A stretch of 15,899 nt of DNA from an uncultured Verrucomicrobiales bacterium. GTDB taxonomy: Bacteria; Verrucomicrobiota; Verrucomicrobiia; Verrucomicrobiales; Akkermansiaceae. Below are positions 7,301 to 13,208 of the stretch, one piece after another. The notes under the pieces are model-generated. The model had not been told where the DNA came from and made no database searches. It saw nothing but the letters and a program-made list of their open reading frames with translations. Each line of letters opens with the position of its first letter. The stretch's first letter is position 1. Where the stretch lies: assembly GCA_937905985.1 (NCBI GenBank), contig CALCWC010000048.1, forward strand, positions 1-15,899. Reading direction: 5' to 3'. The translations under genes were made by a program, and so were the position numbers.

Positions 7301-9224
7301 CCCTATCACCCTGAAAGGAACCGCCACCCTGGGCAACGGCACGCTCAACGGTGCCTTCTCCGTGGCCGGCGGCCATACACTCACCCTCTGCGACAACCTG
7401 GAAGGCACGGGTGACATCACTCTGGGAGAACGCGCCACACTGAACCTGGACAACCACACGCTTGGAAAAGGCGTGGTCTTGCATGACTTCGCCACCCTGG
7501 GCAACGGCACGCTCACCGGCACCCTCACCCTGGCGGAAGGCACCGCCTTCTCCTGGTCCGGCGACAGCTTGCAACTCAACGGCGGCGTCACCCTGAAGGA
7601 AGGGGCCGCCCTGATCCTGGGCAGCCACACCCTCGCCGGAAATGTGACCCTGGAGGGGTCCGCCTTCATCGGCGGCGGCTCAATCAACAGCGGCTTCTCC
7701 GTGGCCGGCGGCCATACACTCACCCTCTGCGGCAATTTGGAGGGAATGGGGTTCATCACCCTGGGAGACACCGCCACGCTGAACCTGACTGGCTTCGAGC
7801 TCAAGAACTCCGTGACCCTGGAGGGCTCCGCCACCATCGGCAACGGCATCCTCCACAGCCCCCTCTCCCTGGAGGGCGGCAAGGCGCTCAAGCTGATTGG
7901 CGACCTCTCCGGCACGGGCACCATCATCATGGGCTATGGCTCGCGCCTCGACCTCAACGGCCAAACCTTGGACTTGGCGGTGGATGCCACCTTCGGCAAC
8001 GACAACGTGATTGCAGGAGACGGCACCATCAACGGGGACGTCACCGTTGGCGTGTACATGGATATCACGGGAACCCTCAATGGCTCCGGCAGGATTATCC
8101 TGAAAAATTCCGCATCCCTGTATGCCGGCACCATCAACAATGATGTGCTGGTTACCTGCGACAAGACGAACACGCAGGCCAACATCTTTTCCGGCACCCT
8201 CAACGGCACGCTGACCCTGGCTGACAATGCGAGCCTTTACCTGCGCGGCGAACTGGCCGTCACAGGCGCTGTCACCATGGGCGACAATACCGAGCTGGAC
8301 CTGGGCGGCCACATGCTTGACAAGAGCGTGACCCTGAAAGGCTCCGCCACCATCGGCAACGGTACAATCAATGACGGCTCCCTGGCCGTGGCAGAAGAGA
8401 AGACTCTCACCCTGCGGGGCAATGTGGATGGCACGAGAACCATCTCCCTGGACACAGACTCCACCCTGCGCCTGACGAACGGCACCTCCGTTGCCAACAA
8501 GATTACCGGCGACTCGTCCGCCACCATCGTTCAAACCGGAAATGAGTCCGCTACGCTCACCGGCGACCTCTCCAGTTTCACCGGCAACGTGAAGGTGGAA
8601 TCCGGGGGAGCGCTCAACATCATGAACATATCGGAAGCCGCCAATTTGAGCGTGGCGGATGTCACCATCGGCAACGATGCCATCATGGGTGTGTACACCG
8701 GCGAAAACACGCAAGAGGCCAACGAGGGAACTCTCACCATCGCAGATGGGCGCACCCTCACCGCCGGTGCGGGCGCCACGTTGAACGCGGACTTGGTGAT
8801 GGAAGACTACTCCACGCTAGACATTTCCGGCACCGAGGGCATAGGCGGCCTGCTGATGGGCAGCGCCGTAACCATGAGCCCGGGCAGCGTGGCCCTCTCC
8901 GCTGCCGATATGGCCGCAGTGGGCAACCTGGGCTTCATGCAAGCGTACGACCTGTTCAGCGGGGTGGACAGCTTCAGCATCGGCGGTACCGCCTACAGTG
9001 AAATCACTTTCTCGGACGAATGGGTGAAGGCCGCAGAGGTCTTCAACAACGACCTGTTCCAGGATGGCGGGAAAGAATACTACCTGTTCTACAGCGGTGC
9101 GAGCCAAGGCGGCACCGGCGGCAAGGCGGGTACCATCTACCTGATGCGGCTCCCGGAACCCGCCACAGGCACGCTGAGCCTGCTGGCGCTGGCAGCCCTT
9201 GCCGCCCGCCGCCGCAGGAAGTAA
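1323..9224 (+). CDS. giant PEP-CTERM surface protein with FHA-like and PATR beta-helix repeats
   Basis: The product is a 2633-residue exported protein, probably a cell-surface adhesin or scaffold. The start at 1323 is chosen because MKKTPF followed by a hydrophobic stretch and an AAAS cleavage region forms a clear Sec signal peptide. Domains in order: a Tyr/Asn/Asp-rich module (about 27-420); glycine-rich beta-strand segments (about 420-830); five or six tandem FHA-like repeats of about 120 residues (837-1421), carrying motifs such as LTATAAQSITLG and STTGDITLGG; a linker containing an AEADAEVGVG segment; a Trp-rich module from about W1745 leading into a PATR-type autotransporter-associated repeat (LTKNGDGTLTI, then GYSGGTTINGGT, about 1815-1850); about 57-residue GNGTLTG-type repeats (about 1860-2375); and a C-terminal region ending in LPEPATG, a Leu/Ala helix and RRRRK. 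That tail is a PEP-CTERM signal, recognised by exosortase in the known systems. There is no autotransporter barrel and no NPNL/NPNG-bearing TPS domain is apparent. The exact ligand is unknown. Confidence 0.9.
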   Translation: MKKTPFLSYILAALLACSGIPHAAASTYYNVHLTDDAPSWDVKANNWYYTYTDKNNGVKYACYDLFVDAKDGRIVNGGWSSNIYIHSGASLTADYLLQWTDNPEDSELWRILYSYDNDDYRLHIYMDDNSTLNYTNRVTNYTIRLGALHFQEGATVNINVGVPVIEARSFGKYTDRSFTINAYINTTAELVLWNQHTSVVTLKYDQNMDVKVLRGDTYCAPYIDLSGKIILPASDNRTQLNESTIKMSDGVRGEYIQGYLGGSTLISLGDGDFWGRYIEYSDITEISWLLNNIEVRQGRSLAMRLGYYGGTISMRGASSLVFDMKVVPAGVDSAHLGGGATVVMENGNNTLDLAGKEVKLDVVVNENTTGNMLKNGSLTGMLTLEAGSALNADSAMCSWAGPMSIEMYAGSTLNMAGSDKWINNLSALQVHGTATINGAYLRVRSSQASGHVYTLGHGVENLKGEGTYYVLTGDEGDYTFDLCGYTANFGIIAWESASPADLVVRAGTIDKSVEIRSATASQPYSRLMLESVTIGDNATFNIGEYAELALKGGSLAGGAHFNMEDGAQLNLGTHSISLEQFTVSSGGTASVSNFGREVSIASSSTYTLEYDAGGTPDVLKNNNSRLRLMGGADIFAGDDATILISNQSKDIMDLHVRTEGMFTLGKSQGKIQKITGGVIIKYNGPGTDTGNLDVNMLYQLIGRLHVDAENGRVNAGIIGQPDDTTSTGYVSAKQILVDGFIGKNLELRAVSNAALEAGVNAITVKGNAIAAESLIFNAAEKGYGNIVFNSNLSAGQITMEGNNIEGDGDNCAVEFAACTILAHGGIKIAAGFTGGDMMMAADQDISLGQVGMNGPVGKADISSQSGAITMRAFTGGSLKAVAKEALTISDSVAASGNAELAGRSVHIAGPIAASGGSLNIESTAGNIIMLSGGTLSAGDSVTLDSKGHIIGSDAHVLGGDLTATAAQSITLGSIGTAENAVGEAVLTAQVGSITAASFTGASLKASAKGDLIINGGVTALSDNAALTGKSVSIGGALAANIARASIKSTTGDIKLGGALIAKGTITLDSANNINGADADVQGGRLTATAAQSITLGKIGIDSGSAVLTATSGGITAGNFTGGALEASAKGAVTFNGGVTASSGNAELTGSSVSIGGALAANNASASIKSTTGDITLGGALSAKDSITVQSAGNIAIGGDVTGDSLTATAAQSISLQAINIDSNAAVLTATNGGITAGHFIGSTLTATAGDSITLGNIGTFEKQAGTTALTATNGSIMVGNFAGLSLEASAKEAVTINWFVEAFSGSAKLTGGSVSILGTLAAHKSSADITSTTGDITLGGEVRVNDSITLNSAGSITGEAADMHGGILTATAEQSIVLKNIDIFFSPATLTAKSGSITAGKVTVVNLTANAAGNIALGDVEVGQTGAGIVSTGGNVVLNTFSGSGAQISALEGSIQVNSAVSGTGNTFLAGQSVAFAAAASESGLSNAMVSAPQVSWANGTTLTNVTLTGGAGEDGAEADAEVGVGGSLVLKESQVKGDVTIEAKDAKLTVDHSTITGLEQGAKDIELNGGSIGSVYLEEGKKLGTFTSSGTSRINELVCDLVVENGILNGGELTFTPALGEDFGLVPGHLTVNQSTRLGGNLYLQVNPELNFSLNKANTETPLLTIDGTLECNDIDYIVINLRGDASVEGGETYALISIEGGESPEGWPKSLTISGLGAKQNEIFWVGGTLFYQNGSELATAVWTPGENHLWNTTDKNWTQDGHVYRYKDGVDVVFNDTGKGGEVQLEGTLAPKGVLVEGTCDYTFQGSGMIAGEAALTKNGDGTLTIATANGYSGGTTINGGTIAMKNAQALGTGTVTMAGGTTLDLGGFALGNSLALQGSTTIRNGTLTGTLTLADGASLNWWGEDLNLSGGATLGKDAHLYLNGKSLNNAVLTASGATIHNGTVSGNFTLADSVSYSWDALGGNGLTLSGGVTLGNGTLLNLDGNTVTNPITLKGTATLGNGTLNGAFSVAGGHTLTLCDNLEGTGDITLGERATLNLDNHTLGKGVVLHDFATLGNGTLTGTLTLAEGTAFSWSGDSLQLNGGVTLKEGAALILGSHTLAGNVTLEGSAFIGGGSINSGFSVAGGHTLTLCGNLEGMGFITLGDTATLNLTGFELKNSVTLEGSATIGNGILHSPLSLEGGKALKLIGDLSGTGTIIMGYGSRLDLNGQTLDLAVDATFGNDNVIAGDGTINGDVTVGVYMDITGTLNGSGRIILKNSASLYAGTINNDVLVTCDKTNTQANIFSGTLNGTLTLADNASLYLRGELAVTGAVTMGDNTELDLGGHMLDKSVTLKGSATIGNGTINDGSLAVAEEKTLTLRGNVDGTRTISLDTDSTLRLTNGTSVANKITGDSSATIVQTGNESATLTGDLSSFTGNVKVESGGALNIMNISEAANLSVADVTIGNDAIMGVYTGENTQEANEGTLTIADGRTLTAGAGATLNADLVMEDYSTLDISGTEGIGGLLMGSAVTMSPGSVALSAADMAAVGNLGFMQAYDLFSGVDSFSIGGTAYSEITFSDEWVKAAEVFNNDLFQDGGKEYYLFYSGASQGGTGGKAGTIYLMRLPEPATGTLSLLALAALAARRRRK
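3831..5587 (+). repeat. tandem FHA-like repeats of about 360-372 bp inside the giant gene
   Basis: Units begin near 3831 (divergent), 4203, 4575, 4936, 5051 and 5424, so most spacings are 372, 372, 361 and 373 bp (120-124 residues). Each starts with an LTATA(A/E)QSI-like strand, followed by (S/T)GxITAGxFTG, then GxVSIxGxLAA and STTGDITLGG. The 4936 unit is cut to 115 bp. Units starting at 4203 and 4575 share near-identical DNA, including GCATCGGCGGCGCACTCGCC and GTATCAAGAGCACCACCGGG, offset by 363 bp, which points to recent duplication or gene conversion. The strands are typical of filamentous-haemagglutinin beta-helices. Confidence 0.8.
6903..8440 (+). repeat. tandem beta-strand repeats of about 170 bp in the C-terminal half
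   Basis: Roughly 57-residue units recur, each with the pattern TLxLGxxxLxxxVTLxGSATIGNGTLxGxLTLA. A 38-bp identical block is present at 7355-7392 and 7694-7731, offset by 339 bp (two units). The string GCCACCCTGGGCAACGGCAC recurs at 7323 and 7491, offset by 168 bp (one unit). Later units (after about 7950) are more divergent. The pattern fits a regular right-handed beta-helix that could grow or shrink by recombination. The repeat resembles autotransporter-associated strand repeats of other Akkermansia-type PEP-CTERM proteins. Confidence 0.75.
9150..9221 (+). other. PEP-CTERM sorting signal of the giant protein
   Basis: Residues 2610-2633 carry LPEPATG, a hydrophobic segment rich in Leu and Ala, and the final RRRRK. 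In studied systems this tripartite tail is cut by an exosortase in the inner membrane after Sec export, directing the protein to the outer surface or exopolysaccharide. No exosortase gene lies in the window, so it would have to be elsewhere in the genome. Confidence 0.85.
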
Positions 9225-9241
9225 AACCGTTAGGCTGGAAC

Positions 9242-9282
9242 AAAAACGAGCCCCTCCCACCTTCAGGGCTGATGGGGGGGGC
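9242..9282 (-). terminator. GC-rich hairpin with T tract on the minus strand
   Basis: GCCCCTCCCA (9250-9259) pairs with TGGGGGGGGC (9273-9282) along ten positions with one G-U pair, around a 13-base loop. Read on the minus strand, the stem is followed by TCGTTTTTG. This fits a second, back-up intrinsic terminator for the minus-strand GreA-like gene. On the + strand no T tract follows, so for the giant gene it would act, if at all, only as an mRNA 3'-end hairpin. Confidence 0.45.
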
Positions 9283-9375
9283 GTGCGACCGATGCGATAC
9301 GCAAACTCAGACCTGAAGAACAAATCTTCGCGGAGGGCAACTTTCAAACGTGGAGCCATAAATGGCAGGTACAGC

Positions 9376-9406
9376 AAATAAGAAAGGGGGGGCGAAAGCC
9401 CCCCCT
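9376..9406 (-). terminator. probable intrinsic terminator of the GreA-like gene
   Basis: AGGGGGGGC (9385-9393) and GCCCCCCCT (9398-9406) form a perfect 9-bp stem with a 4-base loop. The loop reads GAAA on the + strand and TTTC on the minus strand. On the minus strand the stem is followed by TTCTTATTT. It begins about 30 bases after the GreA-like stop codon, a normal distance for a factor-independent terminator. Confidence 0.6.
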
Positions 9407-9437
9407 GCTCGATGCGATAAAATGCGTTTGGCGCTGA

Positions 9438-11384
9438 TTACGCCTCTTCCGGCGTTTCATCCGGGAAGATGAGCTCCTTGGGCGCGGGCTCGATGCTCTT
9501 GATGGTCATCTTCACCTGCTCGCCGCCGATTTCCAGCGGCAGGCGCAGGGCTTCGCCCACCTTGTGGCCAAGCAGCTTGGCGCCCAGGCGGGAGCTGTAG
9601 GAGATGATGTGCTGCTCCGGCACGGAATCCCACGCTCCCAAGACGATGTAGACGACCTCCTGGCCGTCCTCCGTCACGAAGGTGACCTTGGTGCCCATGG
9701 TCACTTCTTCGCAGGTGACGTTGGAGAAGTCCGTCGGCACTGCCTGCGACAGCAGGCGGGAGAGCTCCACGGAACGGCGCATCAGCACCTGGCGTGTGGC
9801 CTTGGCGTCCTGATAGCCGCCGTTCTCTCGCAGGTCGCCCTCTGCGCGCGTGATTTCCAGGTCGTGCTTGTTCTTGGGGATGCGAACGTTGATGATATCC
9901 TCGTACTCGGCCTTGCGGGCGGCGAAGGAGCGCAGGGAGACGTACATCGACTGCTTCTCCTTGGAACCCAGGCTGGACTTCACGATGTCGTGCAGGGATT
10001 CCTGCACCTTCATCATGTTGGCCAGCAGAAGGTTGCGGTCCAGTTCCGGCAGCACGGATGAGTTGTAGATGGCCTTGGCGAAGGGGCGCGCTTCCAGCTC
10101 GCTCACGCCGCTCACCAAATCCGGGGCCAGGGTCTTGTCCTCCAGCAGCAGGTTGCGCAGGCGCAGCGCGCGGTTGGGGCCGCCTTCCGCACTGTCGCGC
10201 TCAATGGCCGCTATCAGGGCGGCGCCGAGCACCATCTTCGTCTTGTCCACCAGTTCCTTGGCCAGGTTGTTGCGCTCCTTGCATACCCATATGAGCACGT
10301 CCGGTGCCAGGTTCTGGCGCGCCAGGCCGTTGGAGATGACGGTGAAGAGCTGCTCCTTGCCGCCCTTGGCGATGATGAAGTCCGCCACGGGCGCGGTGAC
10401 CTTGGAGCCGCCGAACAGGAAGATGTTGATGGTGTAGGAGAGGCAGGAATCCCCGTAGGCTTCAGCCAGGGCCTTGTACACCTCCCTTTGGCGGGAGGCG
10501 TTGAGATCGCCGATGTAGTCGACGATTTCCTCGGAGCTGATGGCCTTGAGCTTGTCGGCCAGCGTGGTGATGGAGGTTTCCTCCTCTGCCTTCAGGGCCT
10601 CATCCAGCTTGGCCTTCTCCTCGTCGGAGTTGAAGATGGTGCCCAGTATTTCATCGCGGATGATGATGAGTTCCAGCACGCGCTGGGGTTCATCGTGCGA
10701 CTTGTGGAAATCCTCCTCCATCTTCTTGACAAGGCGGGCGGCAATTTCGTATTCGCCCTTCAGCACATCCAGGTGTGCCTGATCAAGGATGCGCACGCAG
10801 GATTCCAGCGTCTTGGCATCCGTGAAGTCCTCCAGCAGGGCCTCCGCCGCGGAGGCCGCGTGGCGCAGCACAATGGCCTCGCCACGCTTCGTCGGCAGGC
10901 GGAACCCGGGATCCTCGCGCATGGCGGCGCGTGCCTTGTCCCACCAGCCCTTCCATTCCTTGGCGGGAATGATGCGGTCACTCAGGAAGCGCTCCAAATC
11001 ATCCGGCTGCAGCGGCAGCACCTCGTCAATGCCCTCGCGCAGGGACTTGTTGCCGTTGATGATGTCGCGCATGAAGTCCTTGACGGTGTTTTTGTCGGTG
11101 GCCTTCTTGTAGCAGCCCTCGGGGTCATCGTAGCAAGCGATGAAGAAGTGGCCTTCAGGAATGGAGGTGAGGGAGTTGAACGCGAGCTTGAGGCCCATCA
11201 CATGGTCCTTGCCATGCTCAAAGGCAATCTTGACTTTCTGCTGAGGGAGGCTCCAGGCGGCAACTTTGCCCACGCCCATTTCCTGATGCAAAACGTATTT
11301 TCCGGGAGAGATCTTGTCGAGTCTGGTGGCAAAGTCGGCCGGAATTTTTCCCGCTTGCACCAGTTTCTGTAGGTCGGAATTCAT
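9438..11384 (-). CDS. greA: GreA/GreB-family transcript cleavage factor with long N-terminal extension
   Basis: The 648-residue product ends in a recognisable Gre factor. A coiled-coil hairpin (about 500-548) has ITRAEGDLREN, and a C-terminal FKBP-like domain lies at about 560-640. Gre factors insert the hairpin into the RNA polymerase secondary channel and stimulate cleavage of backtracked RNA. The acidic tip residues that coordinate catalytic Mg, D41 and E44 in E. coli GreA, appear present as D517 and E520. The first 490 residues are not in ordinary GreA (about 158 residues). They include a small beta-rich segment (about 26-75, with GKYVLHQEMGVGK) and a Trp motif (EWKGWWDKAR, about 143-152), followed by helical sequence. 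Long Gre fusions of this kind are known from Chlamydiae and other PVC bacteria. The ATG at 11384 was preferred over one at 11396, because the latter overlaps the putative -10 hexamer; no clear Shine-Dalgarno precedes either. Confidence 0.85.
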   Translation of the reverse strand: MNSDLQKLVQAGKIPADFATRLDKISPGKYVLHQEMGVGKVAAWSLPQQKVKIAFEHGKDHVMGLKLAFNSLTSIPEGHFFIACYDDPEGCYKKATDKNTVKDFMRDIINGNKSLREGIDEVLPLQPDDLERFLSDRIIPAKEWKGWWDKARAAMREDPGFRLPTKRGEAIVLRHAASAAEALLEDFTDAKTLESCVRILDQAHLDVLKGEYEIAARLVKKMEEDFHKSHDEPQRVLELIIIRDEILGTIFNSDEEKAKLDEALKAEEETSITTLADKLKAISSEEIVDYIGDLNASRQREVYKALAEAYGDSCLSYTINIFLFGGSKVTAPVADFIIAKGGKEQLFTVISNGLARQNLAPDVLIWVCKERNNLAKELVDKTKMVLGAALIAAIERDSAEGGPNRALRLRNLLLEDKTLAPDLVSGVSELEARPFAKAIYNSSVLPELDRNLLLANMMKVQESLHDIVKSSLGSKEKQSMYVSLRSFAARKAEYEDIINVRIPKNKHDLEITRAEGDLRENGGYQDAKATRQVLMRRSVELSRLLSQAVPTDFSNVTCEEVTMGTKVTFVTEDGQEVVYIVLGAWDSVPEQHIISYSSRLGAKLLGHKVGEALRLPLEIGGEQVKMTIKSIEPAPKELIFPDETPEEA

Positions 11385-11394
11385 ACTTGCAATC

Positions 11395-11422
11395 ATGTTA
11401 CCACAGAACCTGTCAAATGCAA
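11395..11422 (-). promoter_or_regulatory. possible promoter of the GreA-like gene, near-leaderless
   Basis: On the minus strand TTGCAT (11422-11417) and TAACAT (11400-11395) are 16 bases apart, each matching consensus at 4 of 6 positions. Only ten bases separate the -10 from the ATG at 11384, so the mRNA would have almost no leader. A perfect TTGACA overlaps the spacer, but no good -10 lies at the matching distance. Weak call. Confidence 0.25.
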
Positions 11423-11497
11423 GCCCCAGATGAAGAAAAACGCTGAATTTGTTTGCTGGGGGTAAGCTGCAGTGGAGCAATCGGGGTGATGGGGGCT

Positions 11498-12463
11498 TCA
11501 ATGCAAAATGAGCTTTGCCAGATCCTCCATGTCCTCGGGCGTGTATCTCTGGTCCAGCGGCAGCGGCAGCAGTGTGCGCGCCAGCCGGTTTTCTGCCGTC
11601 TCCGCGCCGGTGGCCTCTATGACCTCCGGCCAGAACAGGGGGAGGGCGATGCGCGCCTCCACCAACTCGTCCCGCAGGCCGGGGATGCCGCTGACCAGCG
11701 GGTAGCAGAAGGGTGCGCTGCGCGGTACGGCGGGCAGTTCCAGGCGGTTGATGCCGCCGAGCAGGCGGTGCAGCACGGCGTAGTTCTCCCGCCGCCGCTC
11801 CGCGATTTTGTCGAAATCATAGGCGCGCAGGAGGCGGCGGGTGAGGGGCGACATGATCTTGGGCGGGCATTTGAGTTCCTGCTCGGCCACCTCGCAGGCG
11901 GGGCGCGCCACGTAGGCACCGCTCTCCACGCGCATCAGCATGTGCATGGAGCGCATGAAGGACATATCCTCCTCCAGCGGCAGGATGGAGAGCGGGCAGG
12001 GCGCGCAGGCCACGCCGCCGTCCGCCACGCCGCAGAACTTGCGCGGGCTGTAGAAGCTGGGCAGCACGGAGCGCGCGAAGAGCGCGGTGGTGGCATCCAC
12101 AATGCTCACGCCCTTGTGCTGCCGCGCCGCATCGTCCACCGCCTCCCCCGTCAGCCCGAAATAGTTCACCAGGATGAGCGTGTCGTCCTCCGTCAGGTCG
12201 TAGGGCAGCTGCGGGCGCAGCTGGTCATCGCACCCATAGCGCACCACGCGCAGGCGCAGCCGCTTGAGGGGCTGCAGAACGGTGTCGCAGATGAATCGCG
12301 GTACCAGCACGCGCCGCGGCTTGGGCAGGTTTTGCAGAATCACCTGCAGAGCGCTGCGCCCGCTGTTCACATAGGCGCACGCGGCGCACTGCCGGTACGG
12401 GAAATTGTCGTGCACGGGCAGTTCCAGCTCAAAGGCCCCGCCCATCATGTCCATCGGTTTCAT
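11498..12463 (-). CDS. DegT/DnrJ/EryC1-like PLP-dependent aminotransferase
   Basis: About 321 residues with the signature order of fold-type I sugar-aminotransferase-like enzymes: NSGRSALQVIL (33-43, phosphate-binding loop region), LVPRFICDTV (53-62), NYFGLTG (100-106), SIVDATTALF (120-129) with an Asp expected to contact the cofactor pyridine nitrogen, and FYSPRKFCGVADGG (137-150), whose K142 is the likely PLP lysine. Family members usually transfer an amino group to a nucleotide-linked ketosugar for surface glycans or antibiotics; the actual substrate is not readable here. The protein is shorter than the usual 370-400 residues, and the start is uncertain: ATGs occur at 12499, 12475, 12472, 12463, 12454, 12448 and 12445. 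A GGGGAG lies 1 base before 12463 and 10 bases before 12454. It runs toward the GreA-like gene with about 110 bases between. A neighbouring acyltransferase remnant fits a former glycan-modification context. Confidence 0.7.
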   Translation of the reverse strand: MKPMDMMGGAFELELPVHDNFPYRQCAACAYVNSGRSALQVILQNLPKPRRVLVPRFICDTVLQPLKRLRLRVVRYGCDDQLRPQLPYDLTEDDTLILVNYFGLTGEAVDDAARQHKGVSIVDATTALFARSVLPSFYSPRKFCGVADGGVACAPCPLSILPLEEDMSFMRSMHMLMRVESGAYVARPACEVAEQELKCPPKIMSPLTRRLLRAYDFDKIAERRRENYAVLHRLLGGINRLELPAVPRSAPFCYPLVSGIPGLRDELVEARIALPLFWPEVIEATGAETAENRLARTLLPLPLDQRYTPEDMEDLAKLILH

Positions 12464-12501
12464 GCTCCCCATCATACACCCGTCCCCGCGCGCATGCAAC
12501 C

Positions 12502-12557
12502 AAATCCAAAATCCTACATCCTAAATCCCAAATCCGAAATCCCCAATCCAAAATTAG
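12502..12557. repeat. heptamer tandem array (AAATCCN)
   Basis: Eight in-phase 7-base units: AAATCCA, AAATCCT, ACATCCT, AAATCCC, AAATCCG, AAATCCC, CAATCCA, AAATTAG. The first six bases are conserved while the seventh varies freely. The array lies about 40 bases upstream of the aminotransferase start and ahead of the acyltransferase remnant, in the divergent gap between them. It is related in period and A+T bias to the heptamers at 932-972. Read on the minus strand it gives NGGATTT units, so it could influence the aminotransferase promoter; this is inference. Confidence 0.75.
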
Positions 12558-12579
12558 AAGCGGAAATAGCTCCGGGCTG

Positions 12580-13164
12580 ATGCTTCGGTACCGTTCCCCG
12601 CGTATACGTATCGCGTTCTCAACAACGCACTGTCCATCTAGACTCTTGCAATGGAATTTTTTCATCCCGGACGGAATGTTCCAGGGGCTGAGTATGCTGT
12701 CAGCGGGAGCCATTATCTATTGGATAACCAAAACGGAGGGCAGCACGCGTTGTTTCGGGAACTACAGGCGCATAGTTGGGATTTTTCAGTATTCATTACT
12801 TGCCCTGGCTATGGCTACCCTTTTTGAGCGCGATTTCCTCAATGATACGCTTTCATGGGTATTATGGGGCATATATTTGATGTGCGTCTTCGGTTTGCGT
12901 GGGCATCAGGCTGTAAACAAAGGCGGATTCACCAAACAAGCGATGCTGTACCTTGGGAAGATTAGTCTCCCCCTCTATCTATCCCACTGGCCGACGGTGT
13001 TTGTCTCCGGGAAGATAGGGTGTTCATTCTCTATTATAGATTGCGCATGGAGCATGCTGGCTCTGAGATGCCTGCTCTGCGCCATATTCACATGGGCAGT
13101 TATGTATGGGGCGAAAAAGCTTAGGCAACTGGGCCGTCGCATTCCATGCCGGTACGCGGGGTAA
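12580..13164 (+). pseudogene. remnant of an OafA-type membrane acyltransferase (acyltransferase_3)
   Basis: An open frame of 194 codons whose later part (from about 12649) looks like the C-terminal half of an integral-membrane acyltransferase_3 protein. It shows several hydrophobic helices and the motif YLGKISLPLYLSHWP (124-138), characteristic of this family's late transmembrane region. Full proteins have about 340-380 residues and ten or so helices, and the catalytic His lies near the N-terminus, which is missing. The first 24 residues resemble nothing and probably read through flanking DNA. I counted 51 G+C in 120 bases (12781-12900, 42%) against 38 in 60 (63%) in the cyclophilin gene, so the piece is foreign in composition. 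These enzymes O-acylate sugars of surface polysaccharides. Without its active site this fragment should not be functional. Confidence 0.7.
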
Positions 13165-13208
13165 TGTAGAGCCGAGCAACGGCGTCCCGTCGCTGGCGCG
13201 GAAATGCC

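Noticed and set aside
7680..8714. Antisense frame of 344 codons in the second repeat array
   Set aside because: This is a mirror of the repeated coding sequence, with no start signal or domain.
1323..9224. Classical type Va autotransporter
   Set aside because: PATR-like repeats are present, but the C-terminus is a PEP-CTERM tail and not a 12-strand beta-barrel ending in an aromatic residue.
10488..11372. + strand frame of 294 codons opposite the GreA-like gene
   Set aside because: This is a shadow of the GreA-like gene in high-GC DNA; no family features.
11411..11416. Perfect TTGACA upstream of the GreA-like gene as a -35 box
   Set aside because: At 16-18 bases downstream there is no acceptable -10 hexamer, and the start codon would fall at or before the expected transcription start. 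The overlapping TTGCAT with TAACAT fits slightly better.
12502..12557. CRISPR-like array
   Set aside because: The period is 7 bases with no spacers, far too short for CRISPR repeats and spacers.
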